64,000 bases of DNA from Pseudomonas sp. JUb42. Its GTDB lineage: Bacteria > Pseudomonadota > Gammaproteobacteria > Pseudomonadales > Pseudomonadaceae. The stretch is from assembly GCF_024807945.1 (NCBI RefSeq), contig NZ_JANUFD010000017.1, positions 124,001 to 188,000 on the forward strand, written 5' to 3'. The translations under genes and the position numbers were made by a program. Numbering within the stretch: the first letter of the stretch is position 1; every line of letters starts with the position of its first letter. This document shows positions 49,557-58,276 of this stretch, one piece after another. The notes beneath the pieces are model-generated. The model had not been told where the DNA came from. It made no database searches and was given only the letters and a program-made list of their open reading frames with translations.

Positions 49557-51677
49557 ATGCATGATCGGCGGGCAGATCTGGAATGCCTTACCAGGGAAGA
49601 GTTAGAGGCCGAGGTCTTGAGCCTGCGCACAAGCGAAAAGACTCTGCGCCAGAGCGAAGAGCGTTTCAGGATGATCCTGGAAACCATCGAAGCGGCGTTC
49701 GCTATTGTCGAGGTCAAGTACGACGCCGACGATCACCCCATCGACTACCGCTTCGTCGAGGCCAACCCGGCTTTTGAACAGCAGGCCGGGGTCAATCTGC
49801 GAGGCAAGTGGGTCACCGAATTCGCGCCTGACCTGGAAAGTTTCTGGTTCGAAACCTATGGCCATGTCGCCAAGACCGGGGAGCCGGCGAATTTCGAGAA
49901 TTACGCCAAAGCGTTCGAACGCTGGTTCGACGTACGGGCGATTCGTGTCGGCGATCCGGCTGATCGGCAGATCGCGATCTTCTTCAGCGATGTCACCGAA
50001 CGCCGCATCGCCCAGGAACGCCTGCTCGCCAGCGAGGCGATTGCCCGGGAAAACGTCGAGCGCGTACAGTTGGCCCTGGCGGCCGGGGCAATCATCGGCA
50101 CCTGGCACTGGGACCTGCCCAGCGATTGCTTCGTCGTCGACGAAGCCTTTGCCCGGGCATTTGGCCTGGATCCGGCTCTGGGTCGCGAAGGCCTCAGCCT
50201 CGAACAGGTGATTGCCACCGTGCACCCGGACGACCGCGACGGGCTCAAGGCCGCCATTGCCGAGGCGATCAGCCGCGGCAGTGCCTACGCCCATCAGTAT
50301 CGGGTGCGACGCACTGACGGCAAATATTACTGGCTCGAAGCCAACGGCCGCGTGGAACGGGGGGTCGACGGCACCCCGCTGCGCTTTCCCGGCGTACTCA
50401 TCGACGTTGAAGAACGACGTTTCGTCGAGGGCGAACGTGATCGTGCAACGGCGGCACTGCGCGCACTCAACGAAACACTGGAACAGCGTGTAGCCGAGCG
50501 TACGAGTGAACTGATGCAGGCCGAGGAAAAGCTGCGTCAGTCCCAGAAAATGGAAGCTGTGGGCCAGTTGACCGGCGGTATTGCCCATGACTTCAACAAC
50601 CTGCTGGCCGGCATATCCGGCTCCCTGGAACTGATCAGCAGCAGAATCCTCAAGGGCCGAGTGGAAGAAGTCGACAAATACATCCAGGCTGCCCAGGCCG
50701 CCACCAAACGCGCCGCCGCACTGACCCATCGGCTGCTGGCGTTCTCTCGCCGTCAGACCCTCGACCCGCGACCGACCGACGTCAACACACTGATGACAGG
50801 CATCACCGAACTGGTGCAACGCACCGTAGGCCCGGGCATTCGCGTCGAGACCATCGGTGCTTGCGGCCTGTGGTCGACCCTGGTCGATGCGGGCCAGCTG
50901 GAAAACGCCCTGCTGAACCTGTGCATCAACGCCCGTGACGCCATGCCTGATGGCGGCAGCATTACCATCGCCACCGCTAACCAGTGGATGGATCGCGAAG
51001 TCGCTGGCGCCCATGACATTCCCGTAGGCGAGTACGTGGCATTGTCTGTCAGCGATACCGGCACCGGCATGACGCCCGATGTCATGTCCAAGGCCTTCGA
51101 CCCCTTCTTCACCACCAAACCGCTCGGCCAGGGCACGGGCCTGGGCCTGTCGATGATCTACGGGTTTGCCAAGCAGTCCGGCGGGCAAGTCCGGGCCTAC
51201 TCGCAAGTCGGTCAGGGCACCACCATGTGCATCTACCTGCCGCGCCATGCCGGTGAGGTGGCAACGGTCGAGGTCGATCCAGGCCAGGCGCAAGGGCTGA
51301 CATCCAAGGGTAGCGAGACCATTCTCATCGTCGACGACGAACCCACGGTTCGCATGCTGCTGACCGATGCCCTCGGCGAACTGGGTTACACCCTGATCGA
51401 GGCGGCTGACAGCGTCGCAGGCCTGAAAGTGCTGCGCTCCGACGTGCATATCGACCTGCTGATTACCGATGTCGGCTTGCCGGGCGGCATGAATGGCCGA
51501 CAAATGGCCGATGCGGGACGCGAAGTCCGGCCCGGCCTCAAGACCCTCTTTATTACCGGATACGCGGAGAACGCAGCGCTGGGCAATAGCCACTTGGGCA
51601 CAGGCATGTGGGTGCTGACCAAGCCGTTCGCGGTCGAGGCCTTGACATCCCGTGTGCGTGAATTGATGGGCGATTAA
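49557..51677 (+). CDS. PAS-domain hybrid sensor histidine kinase
   Basis: A 706-residue cytosolic hybrid kinase with no membrane helix. Order: N-terminal coiled coil (10-38), PAS 1 (about 38-150, 'MILETIEAAFAIVEVKYDAD'), PAS 2 (about 170-288, 'GTWHWDLPSDCFVVDEAFAR'), coiled coil (290-330), HisKA with phospho-His344 in 'GQLTGGIAHDFNNLLAGISG', HATPase ('LLNLCINARDAMPDGGSITI', 'GQGTGLGLSMIYGFAKQSGG'), and a receiver domain ('ILIVDDEPTVRMLLTDALGE', phospho-Asp in 'DLLITDVGLPGG'). It is an orphan: no separate response regulator is beside it. Confidence 0.95.
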   Translation: MHDRRADLECLTREELEAEVLSLRTSEKTLRQSEERFRMILETIEAAFAIVEVKYDADDHPIDYRFVEANPAFEQQAGVNLRGKWVTEFAPDLESFWFETYGHVAKTGEPANFENYAKAFERWFDVRAIRVGDPADRQIAIFFSDVTERRIAQERLLASEAIARENVERVQLALAAGAIIGTWHWDLPSDCFVVDEAFARAFGLDPALGREGLSLEQVIATVHPDDRDGLKAAIAEAISRGSAYAHQYRVRRTDGKYYWLEANGRVERGVDGTPLRFPGVLIDVEERRFVEGERDRATAALRALNETLEQRVAERTSELMQAEEKLRQSQKMEAVGQLTGGIAHDFNNLLAGISGSLELISSRILKGRVEEVDKYIQAAQAATKRAAALTHRLLAFSRRQTLDPRPTDVNTLMTGITELVQRTVGPGIRVETIGACGLWSTLVDAGQLENALLNLCINARDAMPDGGSITIATANQWMDREVAGAHDIPVGEYVALSVSDTGTGMTPDVMSKAFDPFFTTKPLGQGTGLGLSMIYGFAKQSGGQVRAYSQVGQGTTMCIYLPRHAGEVATVEVDPGQAQGLTSKGSETILIVDDEPTVRMLLTDALGELGYTLIEAADSVAGLKVLRSDVHIDLLITDVGLPGGMNGRQMADAGREVRPGLKTLFITGYAENAALGNSHLGTGMWVLTKPFAVEALTSRVRELMGD

Positions 51678-51780
51678 TATCAAACACCGCACAGCCCCAT
51701 GGGCTGAAATGACATTTTGTAGGACCCTGTCTACTGCACAACAGCGCAGTGTCAGGGAAACTTATATTGGGATGTAAACA

Positions 51781-52293
51781 ATGACAGCCTTCACCGTTCG
51801 CGAGCTGAGCCGTACGGATACACAGGCGTTGCTCGCCTTCGAAATCGACAACCGTGAGTGGTTCGAATCCCATATCGAAGCCCGCGCCCCGGCTTTCTAC
51901 TCATCCCAAGGCGTCGCCGAGCACATCGACCGCTACTTGAGCGACTTTGCCCGCGGCGTCTGGCATCCCCTTGTCATCGAAGACGCCGACGGCGAAATCG
52001 TTGGCCGGGCGAATCTGAAGAACATTGACTCACCCGGGCATTCTGCCGAAGTCGGTTATCGAGTCGGCCAGCGCGCCTGCGGCCAGGGGCTGGCGACCCT
52101 GGCACTGCGGCACTTGATCGAGCAGGCGAAAAACCGCTGGGGGCTGACGCAACTGGTGGCGTATGTCTATGACGACAATGTCGGTTCACAGAAAGTACTG
52201 CAGCGTTGCGGTTTTCTGCCCTCGCCTCCCTCCCAAGGTGACGAAACCGCGAAGGAGCGACGGTTCGAGCTTGCACTCCAGGCCGCTCAATAA
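51781..52293 (+). CDS. GNAT acetyltransferase, RimJ/RimL-like
   Basis: A 170-residue acetyltransferase (Acetyltransf_3 type). 'AEVGYRVGQRACGQGLATLA' and 'LRHLIEQAKNRWGLTQLVAY' form the acetyl-CoA-binding motif A (RxxGxGLA), and 'VYDDNVGSQKVLQRCGFLPS' is the conserved C-terminal part. It may acetylate a protein N-terminus, an amino acid or a small amine. A small hairpin (CAGCCC-CAT-GGGCTG, 51693-51707) between it and the kinase gene may be the kinase terminator. Confidence 0.92.
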   Translation: MTAFTVRELSRTDTQALLAFEIDNREWFESHIEARAPAFYSSQGVAEHIDRYLSDFARGVWHPLVIEDADGEIVGRANLKNIDSPGHSAEVGYRVGQRACGQGLATLALRHLIEQAKNRWGLTQLVAYVYDDNVGSQKVLQRCGFLPSPPSQGDETAKERRFELALQAAQ

Positions 52294-52302
52294 CAGACCG
52301 CC

Positions 52303-52566
52303 TCAATGACCGTGCACCGTCCAGGCCACCAGCCTGGCAACGATCGGGCGCACGATCAGCACGCAGAAAAATGCTGACGGCATGGCCACTCGGTAGGCAT
52401 TCATCACATTTTTCATGTAATTTTCGTCCAGACCGAATTCGGCCAAGGTAATCACCAGACACATGAGAAACGCCATGATGGTTGCCATATAGAGGGCGAA
52501 TACATAGGGCGTCGCGTGTTTGGGGAAGCGGATACGTAGGGTATTTTTTGCTGCGCGGTCGGTCAT
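52303..52566 (-). CDS. DUF2798-family small membrane protein
   Basis: An 87-residue protein with two membrane helices ('YVFALYMATIMAFLMCLVIT' and 'VAMPSAFFCVLIVRPIVARL') and the ending 'RPIVARLVAWTVHGH', typical of DUF2798 members. These small inner-membrane proteins have no known function and are often divergent from a LysR gene, as here (LysR at 52695, 128 bp apart). Confidence 0.85.
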   Translation of the reverse strand: MTDRAAKNTLRIRFPKHATPYVFALYMATIMAFLMCLVITLAEFGLDENYMKNVMNAYRVAMPSAFFCVLIVRPIVARLVAWTVHGH

Positions 52567-52694
52567 CGATCAGTCCTGGTCAAAGGTAAATGGCGAAACA
52601 GCGGCTAACCTAGCAATCTGCCTGACATGTCGGTAGAGCCGTCACACTTGAATCATCCGTAAGTAAAACTGACGAATTCGTTGACAGGAGCCCG

Positions 52695-53606
52695 ATGGAT
52701 ATCCTCGGCTTGATCAATACGTTTATCCGGGTCGTCGAAAACGGCAGCATCGCAGCGGCAGCCCGGGCCCAGGGCATGAGCGCGGCGGCGGTAAGCCAGA
52801 GCATCACGCGGCTTGAAACGCACTTGGGCGTGCGACTGCTGTCACGCACGACCCGCAGCATGGCCCTGACCGAAAGCGGCACGCGCTATTTCGACAAGGT
52901 GCGCCATATACCTCGCGATATCGACCTGGCTTCCCAGGCAGCGACGGTCGCCAGCGAGCCCCAGGGGCCTCTGCGCATCGCGACCACCGCCGCCTTTGGC
53001 CGTCACGTACTGGCCCCGCTGCTGCCCGCGTTCAGCGCCGCCTATCCACGCATCGACATTGAACTCATCAGCACCGATCGGCGGGTCGATCATCGGCTGG
53101 AGGGGATCGACGTCAGTATCCGTATCAAGGCGCAGTTGACCGATCAGATGATCGCCCGGCATATCGCCTCACGCCCGTTCCTGTTCTGCGCTTCACCCGC
53201 CTATCTGGACCGCGCAGGCATCCCGGCCACCCCGCAAGACCTGCAGGAACACGCCTGCCTGGTCTTTCGTTACCCCACCGATGGCCGCTTCCTGCCCTGG
53301 ACTTTCATCCGCGACGGCAAGCGCTTCGAGGCCAGGGTCAAGCCAGGCTTCGTCTGCGACGACATCGACATCATCGCCCGGATCGCCGCTAACGGCGGCG
53401 GTATCGCCCGCCTCGCCAGCTTCGTCGCCCAGCCCTTCATCGACAGCGGCCAACTGCTCCAGCTGTTTCAACCCGACAGCCGCAACCTCGCCTGCGCGGA
53501 GCCGGAACCGATGGACATCTATGCCTGCGTCACCGAGCGCTCGGCGCTGAATGCCAAGGTGCGAGCATTCATCGACTTTCTGGCAGAGGCGCTGCGCAGC
53601 GACTGA
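52695..53606 (+). CDS. LysR-family transcriptional regulator
   Basis: A 303-residue LysR protein. 'FIRVVENGSIAAAARAQGMS' and 'AAAVSQSITRLETHLGVRLL' form the HTH; 'SRTTRSMALTESGTRYFDKV' follows. The effector domain includes 'ISTDRRVDHRLEGIDVSIRI'. It is of the same CrgA-like subgroup as the gene at 484. It is divergent from the DUF2798 gene and convergent with the HIBADH-like gene, so its target is more likely the former. Confidence 0.92.
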   Translation: MDILGLINTFIRVVENGSIAAAARAQGMSAAAVSQSITRLETHLGVRLLSRTTRSMALTESGTRYFDKVRHIPRDIDLASQAATVASEPQGPLRIATTAAFGRHVLAPLLPAFSAAYPRIDIELISTDRRVDHRLEGIDVSIRIKAQLTDQMIARHIASRPFLFCASPAYLDRAGIPATPQDLQEHACLVFRYPTDGRFLPWTFIRDGKRFEARVKPGFVCDDIDIIARIAANGGGIARLASFVAQPFIDSGQLLQLFQPDSRNLACAEPEPMDIYACVTERSALNAKVRAFIDFLAEALRSD

Positions 53607-53621
53607 CTACTCGGCTCTCGA

Positions 53622-54485
53622 TCAGGCCAGCTTATACAAGCTCACCACCGAGGTCATATTCAGCCCGCCCAGACCCTGCTCAATGGCGCTGCTGAACACC
53701 TGGCGCGCTGCGGTTATCGTCGGCGCGGCACCGCTTTGCGCCGCCTCTATGAAATAGCCGAAGTCCTTTTCGATCAGGGCCACCGGAAACTGCGGCGTGA
53801 AACTTTCCGTCGCCATCGAACTGGCACTGCGCCGCGCCGCCGCGCTGAAGACCGGAGTGGCAGCCATGGCCTCAAACGCGCTGTCCAGGTTGACTGCATT
53901 CGCAGCCAGCATGGCGAACATCTCCGCCAGGGCCGTTACCTGAACGCCCAGCAGCGCGTTGGTTGCCAGCTTGACCAGCGCACCGCAGCCCAGTGCACCG
54001 ACATGGTGAAGCGACGAGCCCATGGCGGCGAGCACTGGCTTCGCGGCCTCTACCGCAGCGTTCTCACCGCCGACCAGAAAGACCAACTCTCCTGCTTCTG
54101 CTTGAGGCAGCGACCCGGAAACCGGCGCATCGATCAAGGGAATGCCCAGTGCCTGCGCCCTTTTACCCAACGCCACAATCCAGTCGTGGGACACCGTGGA
54201 ACACTCAATGGCGACACTGGCGGCGCCCATCCCGCTCAGCGCCCCGGATAGCGGGTTCAGCCACACTTCCTGGGAAGCGGCGTTGTCGCGCAGCATGCTC
54301 AGGACAAACTCAGCACCTTGTGCAGCTTCGCGTGGCGTACTCGCCAACGTTGCTCCGGCCTTGACGAGGGGCTCAGCCGCCTGCGGTGAACGGTTCCAGA
54401 CACTCACGGCATGACCCGCCGCCAACAGTCTGCTCGCCATGCGCGAGCCCATGGCCCCAAGGCCCAATACAGCGATATTTGCCAT
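53622..54485 (-). CDS. NAD(P)-dependent beta-hydroxyacid dehydrogenase (HIBADH family)
   Basis: A 287-residue enzyme of the 3-hydroxyisobutyrate dehydrogenase family. 'MANIAVLGLGAMGSRMASRL' is the NAD(P) motif, 'GHAVSVWNRSPQAAEPLVKA' with the Asn-Arg suits NADP, and 'PLIDAPVSGSLPQAEAGELV' is the substrate loop (DAPVSG). The catalytic Lys lies in 'GCGALVKLATNALLGVQVTA'. It oxidises or reduces beta-hydroxy acids such as 3-hydroxyisobutyrate or tartronate semialdehyde, or acts on imines. Substrate is not clear. It stands alone. Confidence 0.93.
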   Translation of the reverse strand: MANIAVLGLGAMGSRMASRLLAAGHAVSVWNRSPQAAEPLVKAGATLASTPREAAQGAEFVLSMLRDNAASQEVWLNPLSGALSGMGAASVAIECSTVSHDWIVALGKRAQALGIPLIDAPVSGSLPQAEAGELVFLVGGENAAVEAAKPVLAAMGSSLHHVGALGCGALVKLATNALLGVQVTALAEMFAMLAANAVNLDSAFEAMAATPVFSAAARRSASSMATESFTPQFPVALIEKDFGYFIEAAQSGAAPTITAARQVFSSAIEQGLGGLNMTSVVSLYKLA

Positions 54486-54656
54486 TTTCCAATTCCTCTT
54501 TTTACCGGTATCCCACGTTACGCCAAGTCAACCACCCTGGCGTTGCCAGATCCTCGACGTTCCATGCCTATTCCTCCGTAGCCGGAAACATTTGAAATGC
54601 GCGACGTTGACCGACACAATCGCGCCCGTCCGGCCAAAAAGCCTTTGGAACCTGGA

Positions 54657-54742
54657 TGTGGGAGCCGCCTTGGTGGCGATCGAGTGCAAAGCACTCGCAA
54701 TGGCGTGGGTGACCGATCCATCGCCAGCAAGCCGGCTCCTGC
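54657..54742. repeat. REP doublet, family C
   Basis: TGTGGGAGCCGCCTTGGTGG (left) and CATCGCCAGCAAGCCGGCTCC-type right arm. It shares the left arm and the centre pattern (GATCGA-TGC-AAGC-CTCGCAA) with the copy at 3992. Confidence 0.82.
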
Positions 54743-54793
54743 CGAACCCCGGTCCCATTCAGATATCTGCTTTGCGTTTGATAGAGGTCAGCG

Positions 54794-55489
54794 TTGAACG
54801 AACATACCTTGTCCCTGCGCCTGGAACGCGTCGCGGCCCATGTACCCGCAGGTGCGCGTCTGGCCGATATCGGCTCGGACCACGGCTACCTGCCAGTAGC
54901 CCTGCTGCGCCGTGGCGCCATCGTCGCGGCAGTGGCGGGAGAAGTCGCGCTGACGCCGTTCCGGGCGGCCGAGCGCACCGTGGCCGACAACGATCTGGGC
55001 GATCAGATCAGCGTACGCCTGGCCGATGGCCTGGCAGCAATCGAGGCGCAGGATGGCATCACCGCGATCAGTATCTGCGGCATGGGCGGCGAAACCATTC
55101 GCGATATCCTCGACAATGGCAAAGCCCGCCTGAGTGGCCGGGAGCGGCTGATCCTGCAACCCAACGGCGGCGAACCGCCACTGCGCCAATGGCTGATGGA
55201 TAACGACTACCGCATCCTTGCCGAAGAACTGCTGCGGGAAAACCGTTTCGACTACGAAATCATCGTCGCCGAGCCCGCAACGCGGCAGCCATACAGCGCC
55301 GAGGAACTGTATTTCGGCCCGCTGCTGCTGCAGGCGCGCAGCCCGCAACTCTTGGCCAAATGGCAACGCAGGCTGCGCCATAAACAGCGCACCCTGGCCA
55401 GCTTCGCCCACGCACAGCAGGCAGTGCCCGAGGACAAGGTGCAGGACCTGGCCCGGGAAGTTCGCTGGATCAGCGAACTGCTGGCCTGA
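54794..55489 (+). CDS. trmK: tRNA (adenine(22)-N1)-methyltransferase
   Basis: A 231-residue TrmK. 'SLRLERVAAHVPAGARLADI' and 'GSDHGYLPVALLRRGAIVAA' hold the SAM motif I specific to this family (ADIGSDHGYLP), and 'ISICGMGGETIRDILDNGKA' followed by 'LQPNGGEPPLRQWL' are further conserved parts. It methylates N1 of A22 in tRNA. The start is TTG 54794 with GAGGTCAG upstream; the first ATG in frame comes far too late. It is a single gene, unlinked to its neighbours. Confidence 0.93.
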   Translation: MNEHTLSLRLERVAAHVPAGARLADIGSDHGYLPVALLRRGAIVAAVAGEVALTPFRAAERTVADNDLGDQISVRLADGLAAIEAQDGITAISICGMGGETIRDILDNGKARLSGRERLILQPNGGEPPLRQWLMDNDYRILAEELLRENRFDYEIIVAEPATRQPYSAEELYFGPLLLQARSPQLLAKWQRRLRHKQRTLASFAHAQQAVPEDKVQDLAREVRWISELLA

Positions 55490-55522
55490 GCCTCCCCTGA
55501 TCAAATGGCCAACACGACGGGA

Positions 55523-57064
55523 TCAAGCGATCTTCAGCGCCCTCAGGATAACCAGGGACGTCTCGGCAAACGCTTCAGCCTGCTCGGTCAATGCCGCAAC
55601 GTTCTCTGCGGCTGTGGTCAGTGCCTTGCCGTCCTTGACCAGCCCTTCGCCTTGATCACCGATGATGTCCCATGCCAGTTGCGCCCATTCCGCAGGCTGC
55701 TTTTTGCCTTGCTTGATCGCGATCAGGAACATCTGCTGGAAACGGCCAACGGGCACGCCACCGCCGGTCAACGGGCTGGCCAGGGTCTGGATCTGATCGT
55801 TGAGCAGCGAGCGTTTGCACAGTTGCAGGTTGAGGGTGGTGCAGCGCGCCTGTACCAGTTTCTCCGCTGCCTCGCTCTGGCACGGAGCCGCTGCGCCCAT
55901 GCCGACCAACACATTGATCGCCTGCTCCAGGGCGTCATAGGTCAACTGCGGTACAGCGCCCGCCAGTTGACGCAAGGTTTTCGGTGCGTAGGCCTTGGCC
56001 GCCAGTGCTTCGAGCACCGGACCGTAGATTTCGACCTGAAGTGAAGCCTCACCCGCAGCCCCCTTGACGGTGTTCGATACGCTTTCTGCCACTTGCAGCA
56101 TGACAAAGCGGGTATTGAGCATGCCCTCACGCTGTTCTGACGCGGACAGTCGCTGGGTGCCTCGCTGATACAAATCACGACGAAATGGCTGGTTGACGAA
56201 ATAGTCACGCACTTGCTCGCGCATGATCGGGTGGTCGATAGCCTCCAATACGTCCATGCCTTCGTTGCTCAGGTTGAGCGGGTCTACTGCGTCCAGCGGT
56301 ACGGCGGTCGTGGCGTAGTCCAGCTTGGCATCGGCCAGAGCATCCACGACATCGGTGAAGTAGACACAGTCCCAATCGCGGTTGAAGTATTCATGGGCAA
56401 CATACTGGCGATTTTCGCCCTTGATGCTCTGCAGCTTGGCGTCAAGGTTCGGGGCTGTCTTGGCATAATTGGGGTTGGCCGCCAGTACCACTTCGGAGAA
56501 TTGCAGGGCCGCCTCGATGCGCTCGGCCGGGCGAACCGCGTGGGACGCAAAACGGTCGTGCAGACTGAACAATTTGCGCAACGGCGCCAGCGGCGACCAC
56601 CCCGGCAGGCAGTTATAGCTGACGTACAACAGACCACCTGGCTTGAGATAGCGCTGGGCAAATTCGACGATCAGTTTCTGATTATCGCGGCTGACCCAGC
56701 TCCAGATACCGTGCAGGCTGATGCTGTCGAATTGCGGCAGATCGGCACGGGCCAGCAGCTGTTCGAAGCTGTCGTCATATAGCCGCGCAGTACTGCCAAA
56801 CGTGGCGCCCAGGGCATTGGCATGGGCGGCCTGGGACGGGGTGAAGTCCGTGCCTATGTAAGTTCCTGGGTTTGCGGCTGCGTGGATATTGATCGAAACA
56901 CCCTGACCAAAGCCCAGTTCGCAATGCCAGGCGTCAGTACTCTCCAGAGTGTGAAAACCGCGCAGCAGCAGGCAGTAACGTTGGAATACAGGATTGATCT
57001 CGCGGCAATATCCGAAGACATAACCCTCGTCTGTAAAATAACCTTCGTTCCAGGAATTACTCAT
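55523..57064 (-). CDS. Class I methyltransferase with methyltransferase-regulatory domain
   Basis: A 513-residue protein. Residues about 40-180 are a class I SAM domain: 'AWHCELGFGQGVSINIHAAA' (motif I, ELGFGQG), 'TYIGTDFTPSQAAHANALGA' and 'PQFDSISLHGIWSWVSRDNQ'. Residues about 215-300 match the methyltransferase-regulatory domain found in PKMT-like enzymes, and the C-terminal 200 residues are a helical domain. The layout is that of PKMT-type protein lysine methyltransferases; the protein substrate is unknown. It is on its own transcript, convergent with trmK. Confidence 0.88.
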   Translation of the reverse strand: MSNSWNEGYFTDEGYVFGYCREINPVFQRYCLLLRGFHTLESTDAWHCELGFGQGVSINIHAAANPGTYIGTDFTPSQAAHANALGATFGSTARLYDDSFEQLLARADLPQFDSISLHGIWSWVSRDNQKLIVEFAQRYLKPGGLLYVSYNCLPGWSPLAPLRKLFSLHDRFASHAVRPAERIEAALQFSEVVLAANPNYAKTAPNLDAKLQSIKGENRQYVAHEYFNRDWDCVYFTDVVDALADAKLDYATTAVPLDAVDPLNLSNEGMDVLEAIDHPIMREQVRDYFVNQPFRRDLYQRGTQRLSASEQREGMLNTRFVMLQVAESVSNTVKGAAGEASLQVEIYGPVLEALAAKAYAPKTLRQLAGAVPQLTYDALEQAINVLVGMGAAAPCQSEAAEKLVQARCTTLNLQLCKRSLLNDQIQTLASPLTGGGVPVGRFQQMFLIAIKQGKKQPAEWAQLAWDIIGDQGEGLVKDGKALTTAAENVAALTEQAEAFAETSLVILRALKIA

Positions 57065-57160
57065 TGGCCATCCTTTTCTCGTGGGCGTTATTACTGTCCT
57101 CTTATAAAGTAGAGCAATCCCCTACCACAAGCTTGAAGACAGCCAACGAGCGCGCCGGCT

Positions 57161-57601
57161 TCAGCCCTTCATCGCACTCAATCCCTCCTTGAGCATGATC
57201 CAGAACAGCCCCGCGAGGATCACCGACAGCACCAGTCCAACGGCAAACACCACCTTGGCCACCTTTGACCAGGTGCGTTGCGTCGCCTGAAACACTTCGA
57301 GGCTGCTCCAACGCTTGTGGGCCCACGCCAATGAGCGCCCGCGGGCTGCCAGGTAAAGCCACACACCCACGCCAAACAGGGTGATCAAGGCGACCAATGG
57401 GGTAATGCGCGGCGCCAGCAAGGGCGTCAGCACGGCCAGAAAGCTCAAGGCACCGAACCAGACCCCGTTGCACAACGCCCAAATGCCGCCAAACACAAAC
57501 GCCCCCCAACTGCCGCCTCGAGCCTGGGGCGGGACGGCACGGGAGCGTTTGCCCGAGTTGTTGGCGATATCGATTTCATCGGCTACAGGCTGATCAATCA
57601 T
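57161..57601 (-). CDS. DUF2628-family membrane protein
   Basis: A 146-residue protein. After a polar leader come membrane segments: 'SWGAFVFGGIWALCNGVWFG', 'LTPLLAPRITPLVALITLFG' and 'VVFAVGLVLSVILAGLFWIM'. The first (WxxFxFGxxWxLxxG) is the DUF2628 pattern. ATG 57601 overlaps the preceding gene's stop by 4 bp, so the two are coupled. Function unknown. Confidence 0.82.
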   Translation of the reverse strand: MIDQPVADEIDIANNSGKRSRAVPPQARGGSWGAFVFGGIWALCNGVWFGALSFLAVLTPLLAPRITPLVALITLFGVGVWLYLAARGRSLAWAHKRWSSLEVFQATQRTWSKVAKVVFAVGLVLSVILAGLFWIMLKEGLSAMKG

Positions 57602-58134
57602 GGCGATCTGCGCTGCCACTTGAAGGCTGGCAGCTGGATGCGTTGCTCGATCGCATTTTCCCAATGCACGTCAAAGCCTGCATTTTTCAGTACCTCGACC
57701 ACCCGCTGGCCGACCTTGAGGCTGCGTTGCGGATCATCATCGAGTGAACCGAAGGCGATCATCAGATCATCGGCTTGCACAGCACGCTCGACATCCTGCC
57801 CGTGATAAAAGCAGTAGCCGTGATAGTGGCCGTCAGGGGCTTCATGAACGGCTTGCGCGACATCCGAGAAGCCGTCCGACATCGTGTAGCCAGCGTTGGA
57901 CAATGCGCAGATACCGTCCTCATGCAGGTGATAGAACACCTTATCGAGTCGATCACAGGCGGTGATCTGCGGCCATGAGCGCTCGGTTTCGCGCTTGCGC
58001 TTTACCTCAGGCAGGATCAGCGCCTTGAGCGCCGAGACATCGCAGTCATCGTCAATGATGTCATCGACCATCTCGTCCATTTCTTGTGGCGTATAAAAGC
58101 CGGACCAGACCCACGTCTTGATGCTGTCGGCCAC
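57598..58134 (-). CDS. DUF6891-family protein with an in-frame stop after its best start
   Basis: The open frame from GTG 58134 encodes 178 residues of the DUF6891 type ('VWSGFYTPQEMDEMVDDIID', 'LSNAGYTMSDGFSDVAQAVH'). However, the best start is ATG 58155, 8 bp after GGGAG, in the same frame: it gives Met-Ser-Asp-Ser-Asp-Glu and then TAA (58137-58135) immediately before the GTG. The GTG has no good ribosome site of its own. Either a CAA to TAA change has shortened the gene, or ribosomes reinitiate at the GTG after the six-codon leader. The acidic protein is coupled to the DUF2628 gene by 4 bp. Confidence 0.75.
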   Translation of the reverse strand: MADSIKTWVWSGFYTPQEMDEMVDDIIDDDCDVSALKALILPEVKRKRETERSWPQITACDRLDKVFYHLHEDGICALSNAGYTMSDGFSDVAQAVHEAPDGHYHGYCFYHGQDVERAVQADDLMIAFGSLDDDPQRSLKVGQRVVEVLKNAGFDVHWENAIEQRIQLPAFKWQRRSP

Positions 58135-58276
58135 TTACTCGTCACTGTCGGACATTGGTGTTTCTCCCTGGAAAACGTGCCCATGATGGACTCACACAGA
58201 GCGTTTGAGTTCGAGTACGACTGCTCTCCATGACATGGATGAGCAGCCGTTCACATTCAACCGTGGTCCATTCAGA

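Noticed and set aside
49602..51692. 696-residue open frame on the minus strand opposite the histidine kinase
   Set aside because: It is the mirror of a high-GC coding region; its residues have no domain motifs, while the plus strand has intact PAS, HisKA, HATPase and receiver motifs.
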